A stretch of 64,000 nt of DNA from Mycobacterium sp. 1274761.0 (GTDB taxonomy: Bacteria > Actinomycetota > Actinomycetes > Mycobacteriales > Mycobacteriaceae), in the NCBI RefSeq assembly GCF_001668615.1, contig NZ_LZMC01000089.1, positions 35,011 through 99,010 of the forward strand, given 5' to 3'. Shown one piece after another: positions 6,505-15,983 of this stretch. Position numbers and translations under genes: made by a program. Position 1 is the first letter of the stretch. The number at the start of each line of letters is the position of its first letter. Under the pieces are notes generated by a model that was given only the letters and a program-made list of their open reading frames with translations, was not told the DNA's origin and searched no databases.

Positions 6505-8799
6505 TCAGTCCTCCTTGCGGATCAGCCGCATCAGCGCTTCGTGGTCGGCGGCCAGAAGTTCGTCGATGCGTGGCTGATTCACCTCGGCGACGATGACCTC
6601 GCCGACGTCTTTGTTGACATCGCGGAAGATGCCGTGGGACTTCATCTTTTCGGTCTGGTAGATGTTGTCCTCCGTCGGCTTGATGTAGTAGACGGCGTCG
6701 GCCTTGAAGCGGTGGATGAGCCATAGATGAATGAGCGTCATCAACCGCTTCTGCCGCAGCTGTTCGGCAAAGGTGTTCTGGTCGCGCACCGTCAGGATGC
6801 TGCGGCCGTTGCGGTCCTTGATCGGGTCGACGAGCACATTGGCCAGCTTCTCGTCGCCGTCGCCGCCGCCGTAAATGCCGAGCTCGAGCACCTCGCCGCC
6901 GGGCCGCAACGGACGGAACTGCACGCGCAGCTTCTCGCCGAGCTGGTAGTGCTCGCCCCACATCGCCAGCCACTCCTCGAGCAGCTTCTTGGGCACTTCG
7001 GTCTGCACCAGATGCTGGTGCTGCGTTGAGCCTTCGCCCATGGCCTTCGTCGTCGCGGTGCGGCCGGAGGATGCAGCCAGCGCGGCGTCGCTGCGGGGGC
7101 CGCCCACCAAGGTTTGCGGCGTGCGGTAGGGCGACTCCACCAGTCGCATCTTGCGTTGCAGGCGAGCGAGCGAGAGCATGCCGTCCTGCTTGAGCGCGCC
7201 GGCGAACTCCTCGGCGGCCACGCCGTCGATCTGGTGACCGCCGTAGGTCATGAAGTTGAAGACGAAGCCCATCTTGCCGATTTCCTCAGGGAACCGGCGC
7301 ATTTCGTCGTCGCTCATGCCCGTGGTGTCCCAGTTGAACGACGGGGACAGGTTGTAGGCCAGCATCTTGTCGGGGTACACGGCGTGGATCGCGTCGGCGA
7401 ACTGCTTGGCATCGACCAGGTCCGCGGTCTTGGTTTCCATCCAGAGGATGTCAGCGAACGGCGCTGCGGCAAGCGATTTCGCGATCGCATACGGAATGCC
7501 GCCGCGCAGCTGGTAGTACCCCTCGGGGGTTTTGGCCTTCTCACAGTCCCATCCCGCGTCCGCCCGCAGTTCCTGCGCCTTCGCGCGGGCCTCGTACAGC
7601 GACGCCTTCTCGGCGAACTTCCGCCATTCCGCGGCGCTCATCTCGAGCGGTTCACCCTCACGTTCGCGGAACTCGAGAAGATCGGCGACCGCCTCGCCGT
7701 AGGTCTCCAGCCCGGCATCGTTCTGCCACGCCTCCACGAAGCGGGATTCGACCTTGTCGTAAAGGACGTCGACCGCCTCGTCACCTTCCTGCCGCCAAGT
7801 CGAGACGACGTCGGCTATGAGATCCAGAATGCCTTGGCGCTCAAGCCAACTGGTGGCTGCAGCATATTCGCCTTCGGGCAGCGCATAGAGCAAATGTCCG
7901 TTGATGTGCGTCATCCCCGCCTGGTAGAAGCTCCGCATCATCGCCAGGAAGCAGGACTTGTACGACGGGATCTTCAGGTTTGTGACGCCGAGGAGGAACG
8001 GCTGGTCGCGCTCGTCGGCACGGCTGTCGATGAGGTTGGCCGCCTCGGCGTCGGTGCGCGCGACGATGATGCCGGGCACACCCATGATGTCGAGTTGGAA
8101 ACGCGCGGTGTTGAGCCGTTTGATCTGTTCGTCGGACGGCACCAGGACCTTGCCGCCCTGATGTCCGCACTTCTTCGTGCCGGGACGTTGATCCTCGATG
8201 TGGTATCCAGGCACGCCGGCTTCGACGAAACGGCGAATCAGGTTGCGCACGTGCGGATCCCCGCCGTGGCCGGTGTCGGCATCAGCGATGATGAACGGGC
8301 GGAAGTCGACGGCAGGCGTTGCGGCCCTTTGCTCGTCGCTCATCCGCAGGCGCAGGTATTGCTGGTTGCGGTCGGCGGTGAGAAGCGCCCGCACAAGCCC
8401 CGCAGCTTCGTCGGGCACCTGGCTCAGGGGATAGCTGGCGAGGTCGGGGCCCGGATCTTCGTCGGTGGAGCCCTTCGCGGAGGTGGCCCAACCGCCGAGG
8501 TAGATCCCCTCGATGCCCATGCGCTTCATCGTGACGGCCTGGCCGGGGGAGTACGGCCCGAAGGTGGTGATGCTCTTGCGTTGGGCGAACAATTCCCGCA
8601 GCCGGTCGTAGAAGTCGGCCGCAGCCTCACGGGCGACGGGATAGTCGGTCGGGATTGTGCCACGCTGCTCGACGACCTGGCGTGCCGAATAGAGACGGAT
8701 GATCCCCTCGAATCGGGGACTGTCGAAATACCGCTGCACGGCGGCGACATCCTGCTCGAACGGGGTCTGGGGCGCTGCATCAGCTTCGACGATGGCCAT
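6505..8799 (-). CDS. aceA2: Isocitrate lyase, long (ICL2) form
   Basis: A 764-residue isocitrate lyase of the long mycobacterial ICL2 type, about 340 residues longer than the short enzyme. It cleaves isocitrate to glyoxylate and succinate in the glyoxylate shunt and also serves the methylcitrate cycle in mycobacteria. The catalytic loop KKCGHQGG has its active-site Cys at residue 211, and IADADTGHGGDPH (around residue 171) carries Mg/substrate ligands. WMETKT lies in the second half of the barrel. The C-terminal ~170 residues form the extra ICL2 domain implicated in acetyl-CoA activation. ATG 8799 was chosen because TACTGT (8806-8811) lies 6 nt upstream and the start matches family length; the frame is open 60 nt further up. 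Confidence 0.95.
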   Translation of the reverse strand: MAIVEADAAPQTPFEQDVAAVQRYFDSPRFEGIIRLYSARQVVEQRGTIPTDYPVAREAAADFYDRLRELFAQRKSITTFGPYSPGQAVTMKRMGIEGIYLGGWATSAKGSTDEDPGPDLASYPLSQVPDEAAGLVRALLTADRNQQYLRLRMSDEQRAATPAVDFRPFIIADADTGHGGDPHVRNLIRRFVEAGVPGYHIEDQRPGTKKCGHQGGKVLVPSDEQIKRLNTARFQLDIMGVPGIIVARTDAEAANLIDSRADERDQPFLLGVTNLKIPSYKSCFLAMMRSFYQAGMTHINGHLLYALPEGEYAAATSWLERQGILDLIADVVSTWRQEGDEAVDVLYDKVESRFVEAWQNDAGLETYGEAVADLLEFREREGEPLEMSAAEWRKFAEKASLYEARAKAQELRADAGWDCEKAKTPEGYYQLRGGIPYAIAKSLAAAPFADILWMETKTADLVDAKQFADAIHAVYPDKMLAYNLSPSFNWDTTGMSDDEMRRFPEEIGKMGFVFNFMTYGGHQIDGVAAEEFAGALKQDGMLSLARLQRKMRLVESPYRTPQTLVGGPRSDAALAASSGRTATTKAMGEGSTQHQHLVQTEVPKKLLEEWLAMWGEHYQLGEKLRVQFRPLRPGGEVLELGIYGGGDGDEKLANVLVDPIKDRNGRSILTVRDQNTFAEQLRQKRLMTLIHLWLIHRFKADAVYYIKPTEDNIYQTEKMKSHGIFRDVNKDVGEVIVAEVNQPRIDELLAADHEALMRLIRKED

Positions 8800-8805
8800 T
8801 CCCCA

Positions 8806-8811
8806 ACAGTA
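8806..8811 (-). promoter_or_regulatory. -10 box (TACTGT) for aceA2
   Basis: On the minus strand TACTGT precedes ATG 8799 by 6 nt, which supports a leaderless transcript and the chosen start. Confidence 0.5.
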
Positions 8812-9028
8812 CGGCGCACGTTTGGCCGATAGTGCCGAATGCGCACGGCGGCCCTTCACGACCCGACAGTCACCGTTGCGTCACGGTATGGCCGCTCATT
8901 GGTGATGTGCCCTGCGGCGCGTTGCCGCTGGAGGCGCCGGGTTGTACAAGTAGCTGTGGTGACAACCGTCCACCAACGGGTCACCCAATCTGTGGTCGCG
9001 GTGAACGAAGAAAGTGACAGCTGAAAAC

Positions 9029-9568
9029 ATGAGACGCATTTTCGCCTTGGTGGTCGGTCTTGCCGTGTTGATGGCGACGCCGGGTTTGGCGCACGCTGAC
9101 ATCACCCGACCGCTGAGTTACCAGCAGGCAATCCAGTACGTGATCCAGCGCGGCCTGTCCCAGCGAGGCGTGCCCTTCTCGTTCGGTGGCGGCGACGCCA
9201 ACGGGCCGACCCGGGGCAGCGGCCCTGCGGCCAACGCCCTCGGCCTCGACCCTCAGGGACATGTGGTCGGCCTGAACCCGCTCGAGAGCAATGTCGGCTT
9301 CGATGCGTCCGGTCTGATGGTCTATTCCTACGCCGGTGTCGGGATCAAGTTGCCGCGGTCCTCCGGGGCGCAGTACAACGCGGGCCGCAAGGTGCTGCCG
9401 CAGCAGGCGCTGCCCGGTGACCTGATCTTCTACGGGCCCAACGGTAACCAGAGCGTGGCGATGTTCCTTGGCAACGGGCAGATGCTGGAAGCCGGCGACC
9501 AGGGCGTGACGGTGTCGCCGGTGCGGACCGCCAATATGACGCCGTATCTCGTGCGGGTGATCGGCTAA
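9029..9568 (+). CDS. ripD: RipD-like secreted NlpC/P60 pseudo-enzyme
   Basis: A 179-residue exported protein with signal peptide MRRIFALVVGLAVLMATPGLAHA. It has the NlpC/P60 fold, but the catalytic cysteine position is Ala93 (FDASGL instead of FDCSGL) and the usual catalytic His position is Ser142 (QSVAMFLG). This matches mycobacterial RipD, a non-catalytic peptidoglycan-binding member of the Rip family. A 20-residue insertion (about 68-88) precedes the dead active site. The long Pro-rich C-terminal tail known from M. tuberculosis RipD is absent. An in-frame GTG at 9014 is an alternative start. It converges with the acyl-CoA ligase gene. Confidence 0.85.
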   Translation: MRRIFALVVGLAVLMATPGLAHADITRPLSYQQAIQYVIQRGLSQRGVPFSFGGGDANGPTRGSGPAANALGLDPQGHVVGLNPLESNVGFDASGLMVYSYAGVGIKLPRSSGAQYNAGRKVLPQQALPGDLIFYGPNGNQSVAMFLGNGQMLEAGDQGVTVSPVRTANMTPYLVRVIG

Positions 9569-9577
9569 GCCGACGGC

Positions 9578-11140
9578 CTACTGGTTGGGGCGCACGGTTT
9601 CCAGCGATCCGTCGATGACCATCGACTGCAGCCCTTTGCGATTGAGCTTTCCGCTGGGCAGGGTCGGGATCACCGCGCTGGAAGCCAGCACCCACCGGGT
9701 CGGAACCTTGTAGGCCGACAACTGTTCACGCGTACGCGCGGCCAGCGAGTCCACGTCGAGCGCGGTGACGGCGGGAACGACGACCGCGCACACCTCCTGG
9801 CCCCGCACCGGGTCGTCGAGCCCAACGACCACGCACTGCGCCACGTCGTCGAACCGTTCGACGACCGCCTCCACCTCCAGGGGCGACACATTGGCTCCGG
9901 CGGCCTTGATGAGTTCGCTGCTGCGGCCGACATAGAACAGCCGCGGATCACCGGCGTGCCGGTACACCCGGTCGCCGGTGTGATACCAGCCGTCGTCATC
10001 GAACGTCTCCCAGCGCTCGCGCTTGTTGTATCCGGCCATCACCCCGATCCCGCGGATCAGCAACTCGCCGACGGTCCCGTCCCCGACCGGATCACCGTTG
10101 TCGTCCACGATGCGCATCTCGGTGAACGCGAAGCCGCCCGCGGTCTCAGACATGGTGCGGTGCACAGGAAATCCGTCGGGCACATCGGTCATCGCGATAT
10201 CGAGCGGCCCGTCGCGCAGCATCGGCGCGCTGGACAGATCACGGGAAGCAAACGACGGGTGCTCGCGCAAGCGCTGGGTGAACGCTGGCCATCCGACCAT
10301 CCCGGTGGCGCGCTCGCGCTCGATCAAATCCAGCGCGGCCCCGGCATCGAGTCGCGGCAGCACCAGCAGGGCCACCGGCTCGTGCAGCGCGCCCGTGGTG
10401 GCCAGCAGTCCGCCGATCCAGAAGAACGGCATGGCACACAGGATCTGCGCCGACGACGCCGAACCCGTGACTGTTCGGATGGCGGCGGGCCATGTCGAGG
10501 TCTGCCTGACCAGGGTGCCGTGGGTGTGCACCACGCCTTTCGGGTCCGCGGTGGATCCGGAGGTGTGCACCATGACGGCCAGATCGGCCGGTGAGACCTC
10601 ATCTTCGACGGCCGCCAGAATGCCCGGCGGCACAAGGGTTTGCAGACTATCGTGCAGATGGGTGGCCCAGCGCCGGTCGGTGTCACCGGTCAACACGATC
10701 CGACGCAAGTACGGAACCGCGGCCAGCGTCAGCCGCTTGGTCGACTGGTTCGGCAACCCCGGCAACGCCGCCTCGAAACGGTCGGCGACGTCGATGTTGA
10801 GCACACGGTCCGGCGCAACCAGCACGGCGATGTCGGCCAGCCGCATCACCTTGGCCAGCTCCGCGGGGGCGTACATCGTGCTCAGCGGTACGACCAGCGC
10901 CCCGATCCGTGACGCGGCAAGCCACCACAGCACCCACTCGACACCGTTGGCGAAGAACAGACCGACCCGGGTGCCCTTGCCCACACCCTCGTTCAGCAGC
11001 CACCGCGCGATCCGCGCCGACCGGGCCTCCGCGTCGGCATAGGTGAGCCGTTCGGTCGCAGTGATGACATAGGTCTGCTCGCCGAACTCGCGCGCGCTTC
11101 GCTGGAGGAGTTCGGGCACAGTCGGGCGGAAATCTGTCAC
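9578..11140 (-). CDS. Class I adenylate-forming acyl-CoA ligase (FadD-like)
   Basis: A 520-residue AMP-binding enzyme that should activate a carboxylic acid as acyl-AMP and transfer it to CoA. The P-loop HTSGSTADPKG is at residues 192-202. GWYHTGDR and GRSSELIKAAGANVSP follow, with the catalytic lysine in PSGKLNRKG near residue 500. It lacks the FAAL-specific signature of its divergent neighbour, so it is more likely a true CoA ligase. The GTG start (11140) has GGCGGG just upstream and gives the usual N terminus; the open frame extends 39 nt further. The substrate chain length is unknown. Confidence 0.87.
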   Translation of the reverse strand: MTDFRPTVPELLQRSAREFGEQTYVITATERLTYADAEARSARIARWLLNEGVGKGTRVGLFFANGVEWVLWWLAASRIGALVVPLSTMYAPAELAKVMRLADIAVLVAPDRVLNIDVADRFEAALPGLPNQSTKRLTLAAVPYLRRIVLTGDTDRRWATHLHDSLQTLVPPGILAAVEDEVSPADLAVMVHTSGSTADPKGVVHTHGTLVRQTSTWPAAIRTVTGSASSAQILCAMPFFWIGGLLATTGALHEPVALLVLPRLDAGAALDLIERERATGMVGWPAFTQRLREHPSFASRDLSSAPMLRDGPLDIAMTDVPDGFPVHRTMSETAGGFAFTEMRIVDDNGDPVGDGTVGELLIRGIGVMAGYNKRERWETFDDDGWYHTGDRVYRHAGDPRLFYVGRSSELIKAAGANVSPLEVEAVVERFDDVAQCVVVGLDDPVRGQEVCAVVVPAVTALDVDSLAARTREQLSAYKVPTRWVLASSAVIPTLPSGKLNRKGLQSMVIDGSLETVRPNQ

Positions 11141-11212
11141 CCGCCGATCCTCTCCGATGGCACGTGACCATGACCACACGCCTCATTACTGCAACTGCTG
11201 GTAACAGCAAAC

Positions 11213-11218
11213 TATCCT
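11213..11218 (+). promoter_or_regulatory. -10 box (TATCCT) for the FAAL gene
   Basis: TATCCT precedes ATG 11226 by 7 nt, a leaderless arrangement. The surrounding bases contain GCTG-GTAA-CAGC dyad symmetry. Confidence 0.55.
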
Positions 11219-11225
11219 AGGGGAC

Positions 11226-13058
11226 ATGAGGACCGAACCCGCTGTTCACAAGGGGCTTTGGCGGATCGAGGACGTGCTCGACACCGATGGGAAGATCGCG
11301 CTGCCGCCCGATGTCACGCTCATCTCGCTCATCGAACGCAATATCGCCAACGTCGGCGAGACGGTGGCGTACCGCTACTTGGATCACACCCGCTCGGAGA
11401 GCGGGATCGTCGCCGACATCACCTGGACCCAACTCGGCGTCCGGATGCGGGCGATCGGCGCGGAGGTGCAGCGCTTCGCCTCCCGCGGGGACCGGGTGGC
11501 GATTCTGGCTCCGCAGGGCCTCGATTACATCGCCGGGTTCTTCGCGGCGATCAAGGCCGGGACCATCGCCGTGCCGCTGTTCGCACCGGAACTGCAGGGG
11601 CACGCCGAGCGTCTGGCCGTCGCCCTCCACGATTCCCGCCCATCCGTCATTTTGACCACGTCCGCCGCATCGGCGGGCGTCACCGCGGCGCTGGACGAGA
11701 CCGGGTTGACGCCCAGACCGCGCGTCATCGTCATCGTCACTGTTCCCGATTCGGCGGGCGAAGCGCTCACTCCGGTCCATCTCGATGCGCTGGACATCTC
11801 TCACCTGCAGTACACATCGGGGTCGACGCGTGATCCGGTCGGCATCGAGATCACCCACCGAGCGGTGGGCACCAACCTCACGCAGATGATTCTGTCCATC
11901 GATCTGCTGGACCGAAACACCCACGGCTGCAGTTGGTTACCGCTCTACCACGACATGGGGCTGTCGATGATCGGCTTCCCCACGGTTTACGGCGGCCACT
12001 CCACCCTGATGTCGCCTGCAGCATTCATTCGGCGGCCCGCGCGCTGGATCCGCGCGTTGTCGGACGCCTCCCGGCAGGGCCGCGTCGTCACCGCCGCACC
12101 CAACTTCGCCTGTGAGTACGCCGCTCAGCGGGGTATACCCGCTGCGGGCGCTGACGTCGATCTGCGTAACGTGGTGCTGATCCTTGGCTCCGAACCCGTG
12201 AGTACCACCGCCGTCGAAGCCTTCAATCGCGCATTCGCGCCGTACGGTCTGCCGCCGACAGCGATCAAGCCGTCGTACGGAATCGCCGAGGCCACGTTGT
12301 TCGTGGCCACGATTCCACCGGCCGCCAAAGCGACCGCGGCCCACCTCGACCGCGAGCTGTTGGAACGGGGCGAGGCCGTGCGGGTCGACGCAGGCAGTCC
12401 CGGTGCCGCCGAACACGTTTCGTGCGGTCGGATCGCACGCAGCCAGTGGTGTGTGATCGTCGATACCGATTCTGGCACCGAGATCCCCGACGGGCGGGTC
12501 GGCGAGATCTGGTTGCACGGCGACAACGTCGGTGGCGGATATTGGGGGCGTCCGAAGGAAACCGAGCAAGCTTTCGGCGCAGTCCTGCAATCGGATTCAG
12601 GTCCGGGCAGCCGCGCCAACGGCGTCCCGGCAGGAGCCTCCTGGTTGCGGACGGGCGACGTGGGGTTCTACCTCGACGGCGAGCTGTATGTCACCGGTCG
12701 CCTCGCGGATCTAATCGTCGTCGGCGCCCGCACCATCTACCCAGAGGATGTGGAAAACGCGACCGCACAGGCCTCGCCGCTCGTGCGGCGCGGATATACC
12801 GCCGCGTTCACCGTGGCCTCCGATGCGGGCGAACAACTCGTGATCGTCGCTGAGCGGGCGTCGGGTAACCGGGGCGCCGACTTGGCACCCGCGATCGACG
12901 CGATACGGGCGGAAGTGTCGCGTCGACTCAGCCTCGCCGTCGCCGACATCCGGATCGTGTCAGCGGGCACGATTCCACGCACGACGAGCGGCAAATTGGC
13001 CCGAAGAGCATGCCGTGCCGCATATCTGCGGGGCCACTTCGGCCCGGTCGCGTCGTAG
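11226..13058 (+). CDS. Fatty-acyl-AMP ligase (FAAL), FadD family
   Basis: A 610-residue adenylate-forming enzyme of the FAAL class. These make acyl-AMP and pass the acyl group to an acyl carrier or PKS domain instead of CoA. The P-loop YTSGSTRDPVG is at 196-206 and the FAAL hallmark SWLPLYHDMGL near 232. Further motifs are PSYGIAEATLF, RTGDVGFYLDGELYVTGR, and the C-terminal lysine in RTTSGKLARR. The P-loop ends DPVGIEIT, so the usual lysine after the loop is absent, as in FAALs. No PKS, NRPS or carrier protein is adjacent. A flavoprotein and a PLP decarboxylase follow on the same strand. Confidence 0.88.
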   Translation: MRTEPAVHKGLWRIEDVLDTDGKIALPPDVTLISLIERNIANVGETVAYRYLDHTRSESGIVADITWTQLGVRMRAIGAEVQRFASRGDRVAILAPQGLDYIAGFFAAIKAGTIAVPLFAPELQGHAERLAVALHDSRPSVILTTSAASAGVTAALDETGLTPRPRVIVIVTVPDSAGEALTPVHLDALDISHLQYTSGSTRDPVGIEITHRAVGTNLTQMILSIDLLDRNTHGCSWLPLYHDMGLSMIGFPTVYGGHSTLMSPAAFIRRPARWIRALSDASRQGRVVTAAPNFACEYAAQRGIPAAGADVDLRNVVLILGSEPVSTTAVEAFNRAFAPYGLPPTAIKPSYGIAEATLFVATIPPAAKATAAHLDRELLERGEAVRVDAGSPGAAEHVSCGRIARSQWCVIVDTDSGTEIPDGRVGEIWLHGDNVGGGYWGRPKETEQAFGAVLQSDSGPGSRANGVPAGASWLRTGDVGFYLDGELYVTGRLADLIVVGARTIYPEDVENATAQASPLVRRGYTAAFTVASDAGEQLVIVAERASGNRGADLAPAIDAIRAEVSRRLSLAVADIRIVSAGTIPRTTSGKLARRACRAAYLRGHFGPVAS

Positions 13059-13096
13059 TTTCACCCAACCTCGCGGTAGGCACTTCGGCCCGCCAC

Positions 13097-13102
13097 TAGG
13101 GT
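13097..13102 (+). promoter_or_regulatory. -10 box (TAGGGT) for the flavoprotein gene
   Basis: TAGGGT precedes ATG 13110 by 7 nt with no Shine-Dalgarno sequence, so transcription probably starts at or next to the start codon. Confidence 0.55.
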
Positions 13103-13109
13103 CAACAAA

Positions 13110-14294
13110 ATGACGTCGATAACCGAAACGGCCGACCGGGTTGTCGGACTTGCGCGCGGAATGCGGGACATGGTGCAATCCGAAGCCGCCGAGTCCGAAC
13201 GCCAGCGCACCCTCACCCCTGCGATTGTCGAGGCGATGTGGTCGTCGGGTCTGCTGTCTGCGTTCAACCCGCGGCCCGCCGGCGGCGTGGAGCCTTCGTT
13301 TGCGGAGATGATCGAGACCTGGATGGAGATGGCTTGGCAGGACGGCTCGTTCGGCTGGGTCGGGATCGCGAACATGCCGTCGTCGTTCGCCGCTGCGGCA
13401 TACCTTCCCGACGACGGGTTTGCCGAGGTGTTCACGGCTCACGACAATCGCGTCACGATGGGGGGCCAGTACTTCCCGAACGGCCAGGGCGCCGCGGTCG
13501 ACGGCGGCTACCGGTTGAGTGGTTCATGGAGCTTCGGTTCGGGAATTGGCCATTCCCAGTACGTCGCTGCCGGATTCTTCCCGATGGACGACGGGCAGAT
13601 GCGCTGGGTCAGCGAGGGCGTGCCGGATATGCAGGTGGCCGTCGTGCCGCGCGAGGAGATCTCGTTCAACGACGGCTGGTTCGTTCAAGGGCTCAAGGGG
13701 ACCGGCTCCTATGACTACAGCGCCGACGACGTGTTCGTCCCCGCACGCCGGACCTTCGCCCTGTTCTCCCGTGAGCCGATGCGGGGACATTCACCGGCCA
13801 CGCGCATGGGGCTGATGCCAGTCACGGCCGCTGGTCACGCATCGTGGGCGCTCGGCGTGGCCAAGAGCATGCTCGACGATGTCCAAGAATTGGCCGCAAC
13901 CAAATACCGGATGAGCGACATGGCGTCGCTGGCGAGCCGCCCGACGTTTCAGAAGGGCCTGGCCCGCCACGTTTCGGCGTGGCGCGCCGCCCGCCTGTTG
14001 GTGCTGCAGGCCTTCACCACCGTCGAATCCGCAGTCGCCACAGGCGAAGAACTGACCCCGACGCTGCGTGCGGACATGCGGGCCGCGGCGGTCTACGCTA
14101 CCGATGTGGCGCGCGGATGCGCCGAATGGGCGCATCTGGTCGCTGGCACCAGCTCCATCCGCGAAGGCAGCCGGCTCGAGCGGGCGTTCCGCGACATCTA
14201 CACAGGCACCCAGCACGCGTTCATCAGCGAGAAAGTGGCGATCGACGTAGCGCAGATCTGGCTCGGCATCATCGACGACCAGTTCGGTTTGTAA
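13110..14294 (+). CDS. Acyl-CoA-dehydrogenase-fold flavin-dependent oxidoreductase/monooxygenase
   Basis: A 394-residue protein with the acyl-CoA dehydrogenase fold: an alpha-helical N domain, a beta middle domain with GSWSFGSGIGHSQY near residue 137, and a C-terminal helical bundle. The overall pattern is closest to the HsaA/HpaB-like group of two-component flavin hydroxylases annotated as acyl-CoA dehydrogenase family. The segment SSIREGSRLERAFRDIY near residue 350 is the family C-terminal signature. A catalytic Glu for acyl-CoA dehydrogenation is not obvious, so hydroxylation with reduced flavin is possible. It has its own leaderless promoter 52 nt after the FAAL gene. Confidence 0.8.
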   Translation: MTSITETADRVVGLARGMRDMVQSEAAESERQRTLTPAIVEAMWSSGLLSAFNPRPAGGVEPSFAEMIETWMEMAWQDGSFGWVGIANMPSSFAAAAYLPDDGFAEVFTAHDNRVTMGGQYFPNGQGAAVDGGYRLSGSWSFGSGIGHSQYVAAGFFPMDDGQMRWVSEGVPDMQVAVVPREEISFNDGWFVQGLKGTGSYDYSADDVFVPARRTFALFSREPMRGHSPATRMGLMPVTAAGHASWALGVAKSMLDDVQELAATKYRMSDMASLASRPTFQKGLARHVSAWRAARLLVLQAFTTVESAVATGEELTPTLRADMRAAAVYATDVARGCAEWAHLVAGTSSIREGSRLERAFRDIYTGTQHAFISEKVAIDVAQIWLGIIDDQFGL

Positions 14295-14597
14295 TCGGTC
14301 GACTCGATTTCCTGGAATTCGTGGACGAGGTCGTGGCCCTCACCACGGCGTGGCACGCCGCCGTGCACTGCTGCATTACCACGGGCCCGGCCTCACCCGG
14401 GGCTTCGTTCCACTCAAACGCCGTGTGCACAATTCCTCGTTCGCTCAACAACGAACGAATCACGTTGATCGACACTGAAGTACACCAGTCGTCATCTGAA
14501 AGTTTCCGCGCAATGCAGTCCCGTGGCACAACCGATTTCGCGTGGGCGCGGCGGACACCACGGGCGTGTCCGAACCAAAGACCGATAGGGTTCTGCC
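14295..14597. other. Intergenic region with no confident gene
   Basis: This 303-bp stretch separates the flavoprotein and PLP-decarboxylase genes. On the minus strand an open frame (14269-14643) includes a stretch with moderate codon bias, but it overlaps both neighbours and resembles no family I know. The plus strand also stays open after the flavoprotein stop. This may be decayed coding sequence; no function is assigned. Confidence 0.4.
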
Positions 14598-15983
14598 ATG
14601 CGCGATCGAAGTGCTGCCTTGTCCACGGCCGCGCAGCACGCACGGGAATTTCTCAGCACGCTCGACGAACGTCCGGTGGCCGCCCGCGTCGACGCGGCAG
14701 GCGTGCGCGAGACGCTCGGTGGCGCGCTGCCGCGTGACGGTGAGGATCCCAGCGCCGTGATAGACGCCCTCGTTGCCGGCGCCGACGACGGGTTGGTAGC
14801 CAGCGCGGGGCCGCGTCATTTCGGCTTCGTCATCGGTGGGGCGCTGCCCGCCGCGCTGGCGGCCGATTGGCTTGTCTCAGCGTGGGATCAATGCGCCGCC
14901 TTCCACTCGCTGTCGCCGGCGTCCGCCGCGATTGAAGAGATCGCCTCCGCGTGGACGCTGGAGCTTCTCGGTCTGCCTGCCGACGCCGGGGTCGGCTTCG
15001 TGACCGGCGGGCAAGCCGCGAACACCACCTGCTTGGCCGCGGCCCGTCATACAGTGCTCGCCCACGCCGGGTGGAACGTCGAGGACGACGGGCTCATCGG
15101 CGCCCCAGCCGTGCGGATCTTCTGCGGGGAGCAGGCCCACGCGACGATTTACACCGCGCTGCGCCAACTCGGATTCGGCGCCGAAACCCCGGTCCGTATC
15201 CCGGCCGACGAGCAGGGCCGGATGCGGCCCGAGGCGCTTTCGGAAGCCCTTGCCGCGTCAACGGGTCCGGCGATCGTCTGCGCGCAGGCGGGCAATGTCG
15301 CCTCGGGCGCCTTCGACGCATTCGAACCGGTCGCCGACGCGTGTGGCCGCCACGGGGCGTGGTTGCACATTGACGGAGCGTTCGGCCTGTGGGCAGCGGC
15401 GGCGCCGTCGCTGCGGTACCTGACGACGGACGTCGGTCGCGCCGACTCGTGGGCCATTGACGCCCACAAGTGGCTGAATGTGCCCCACGACGGCGCCATG
15501 GCGATCGTCGCCGACGCCGACGCGCACGTTGCCGCGATGCGCCTGGCTGGACCGTACCTGGTGGCCGATCCCGGTCAGCGCGACAACACCAACTACGTAC
15601 CGGAGAGCTCACGACGGGCGCGGGCAATTCCGATCTACGCCGCGCTGCGGTCGCTGGGCACATCCGGGATCGCCGAACTGATCGAACGCAACTGCGCTCA
15701 GGCACGCCGGATGGCCGAGCGGCTCGCGACCATTCCCGGCGCCCGGATCGTCAACGATGTCGTCCTGAACCAGGTGCTGCTGCAATTGCCGGGTGGTGAC
15801 CACGCCAACCGCGCCGCGGTCGCGGCCGTTCAGCGCGACGGCACATGCTGGCTGGGCGGAACCACATGGGACGGCCGGTATGTGCTTCGCGTCTCGATTT
15901 CGAACTGGTCGACGACCGACGACGATATTGACCGGTCCGCGGCGGCGATCGCTGCCGCGGCAGCAGCCGTGGCTCGAGGGTGA
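14598..15983 (+). CDS. Group II pyridoxal-phosphate-dependent amino-acid decarboxylase
   Basis: A 461-residue PLP enzyme of the group II decarboxylase family (glutamate/tyrosine/tryptophan decarboxylase-like). The Schiff-base lysine is K291 in DAHKWLNVPHD, and a cofactor-binding Asp lies in HIDGAFG about 30 residues before. GFVTGGQAANTTCL near residue 133 binds the phosphate. The expected reaction is decarboxylation of an L-amino acid to an amine; which one cannot be read from the sequence. The ATG is preceded by GATAGGG. It has no obvious partner, although the FAAL and flavoprotein upstream could in principle use an amine product. Confidence 0.87.
   Translation: MRDRSAALSTAAQHAREFLSTLDERPVAARVDAAGVRETLGGALPRDGEDPSAVIDALVAGADDGLVASAGPRHFGFVIGGALPAALAADWLVSAWDQCAAFHSLSPASAAIEEIASAWTLELLGLPADAGVGFVTGGQAANTTCLAAARHTVLAHAGWNVEDDGLIGAPAVRIFCGEQAHATIYTALRQLGFGAETPVRIPADEQGRMRPEALSEALAASTGPAIVCAQAGNVASGAFDAFEPVADACGRHGAWLHIDGAFGLWAAAAPSLRYLTTDVGRADSWAIDAHKWLNVPHDGAMAIVADADAHVAAMRLAGPYLVADPGQRDNTNYVPESSRRARAIPIYAALRSLGTSGIAELIERNCAQARRMAERLATIPGARIVNDVVLNQVLLQLPGGDHANRAAVAAVQRDGTCWLGGTTWDGRYVLRVSISNWSTTDDDIDRSAAAIAAAAAAVARG

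Noticed and set aside
7114..8832. A 572-codon open frame antisense to isocitrate lyase
   Set aside because: It is the complement of aceA2, kept open by high GC; no family motif or ribosome site, and aceA2 is unambiguous on the other strand.
14269..14643. Minus-strand 124-codon frame between the flavoprotein and the decarboxylase
   Set aside because: It overlaps the start of a well-supported gene on the other strand, and the translation matches no family. Recorded only as an intergenic region.
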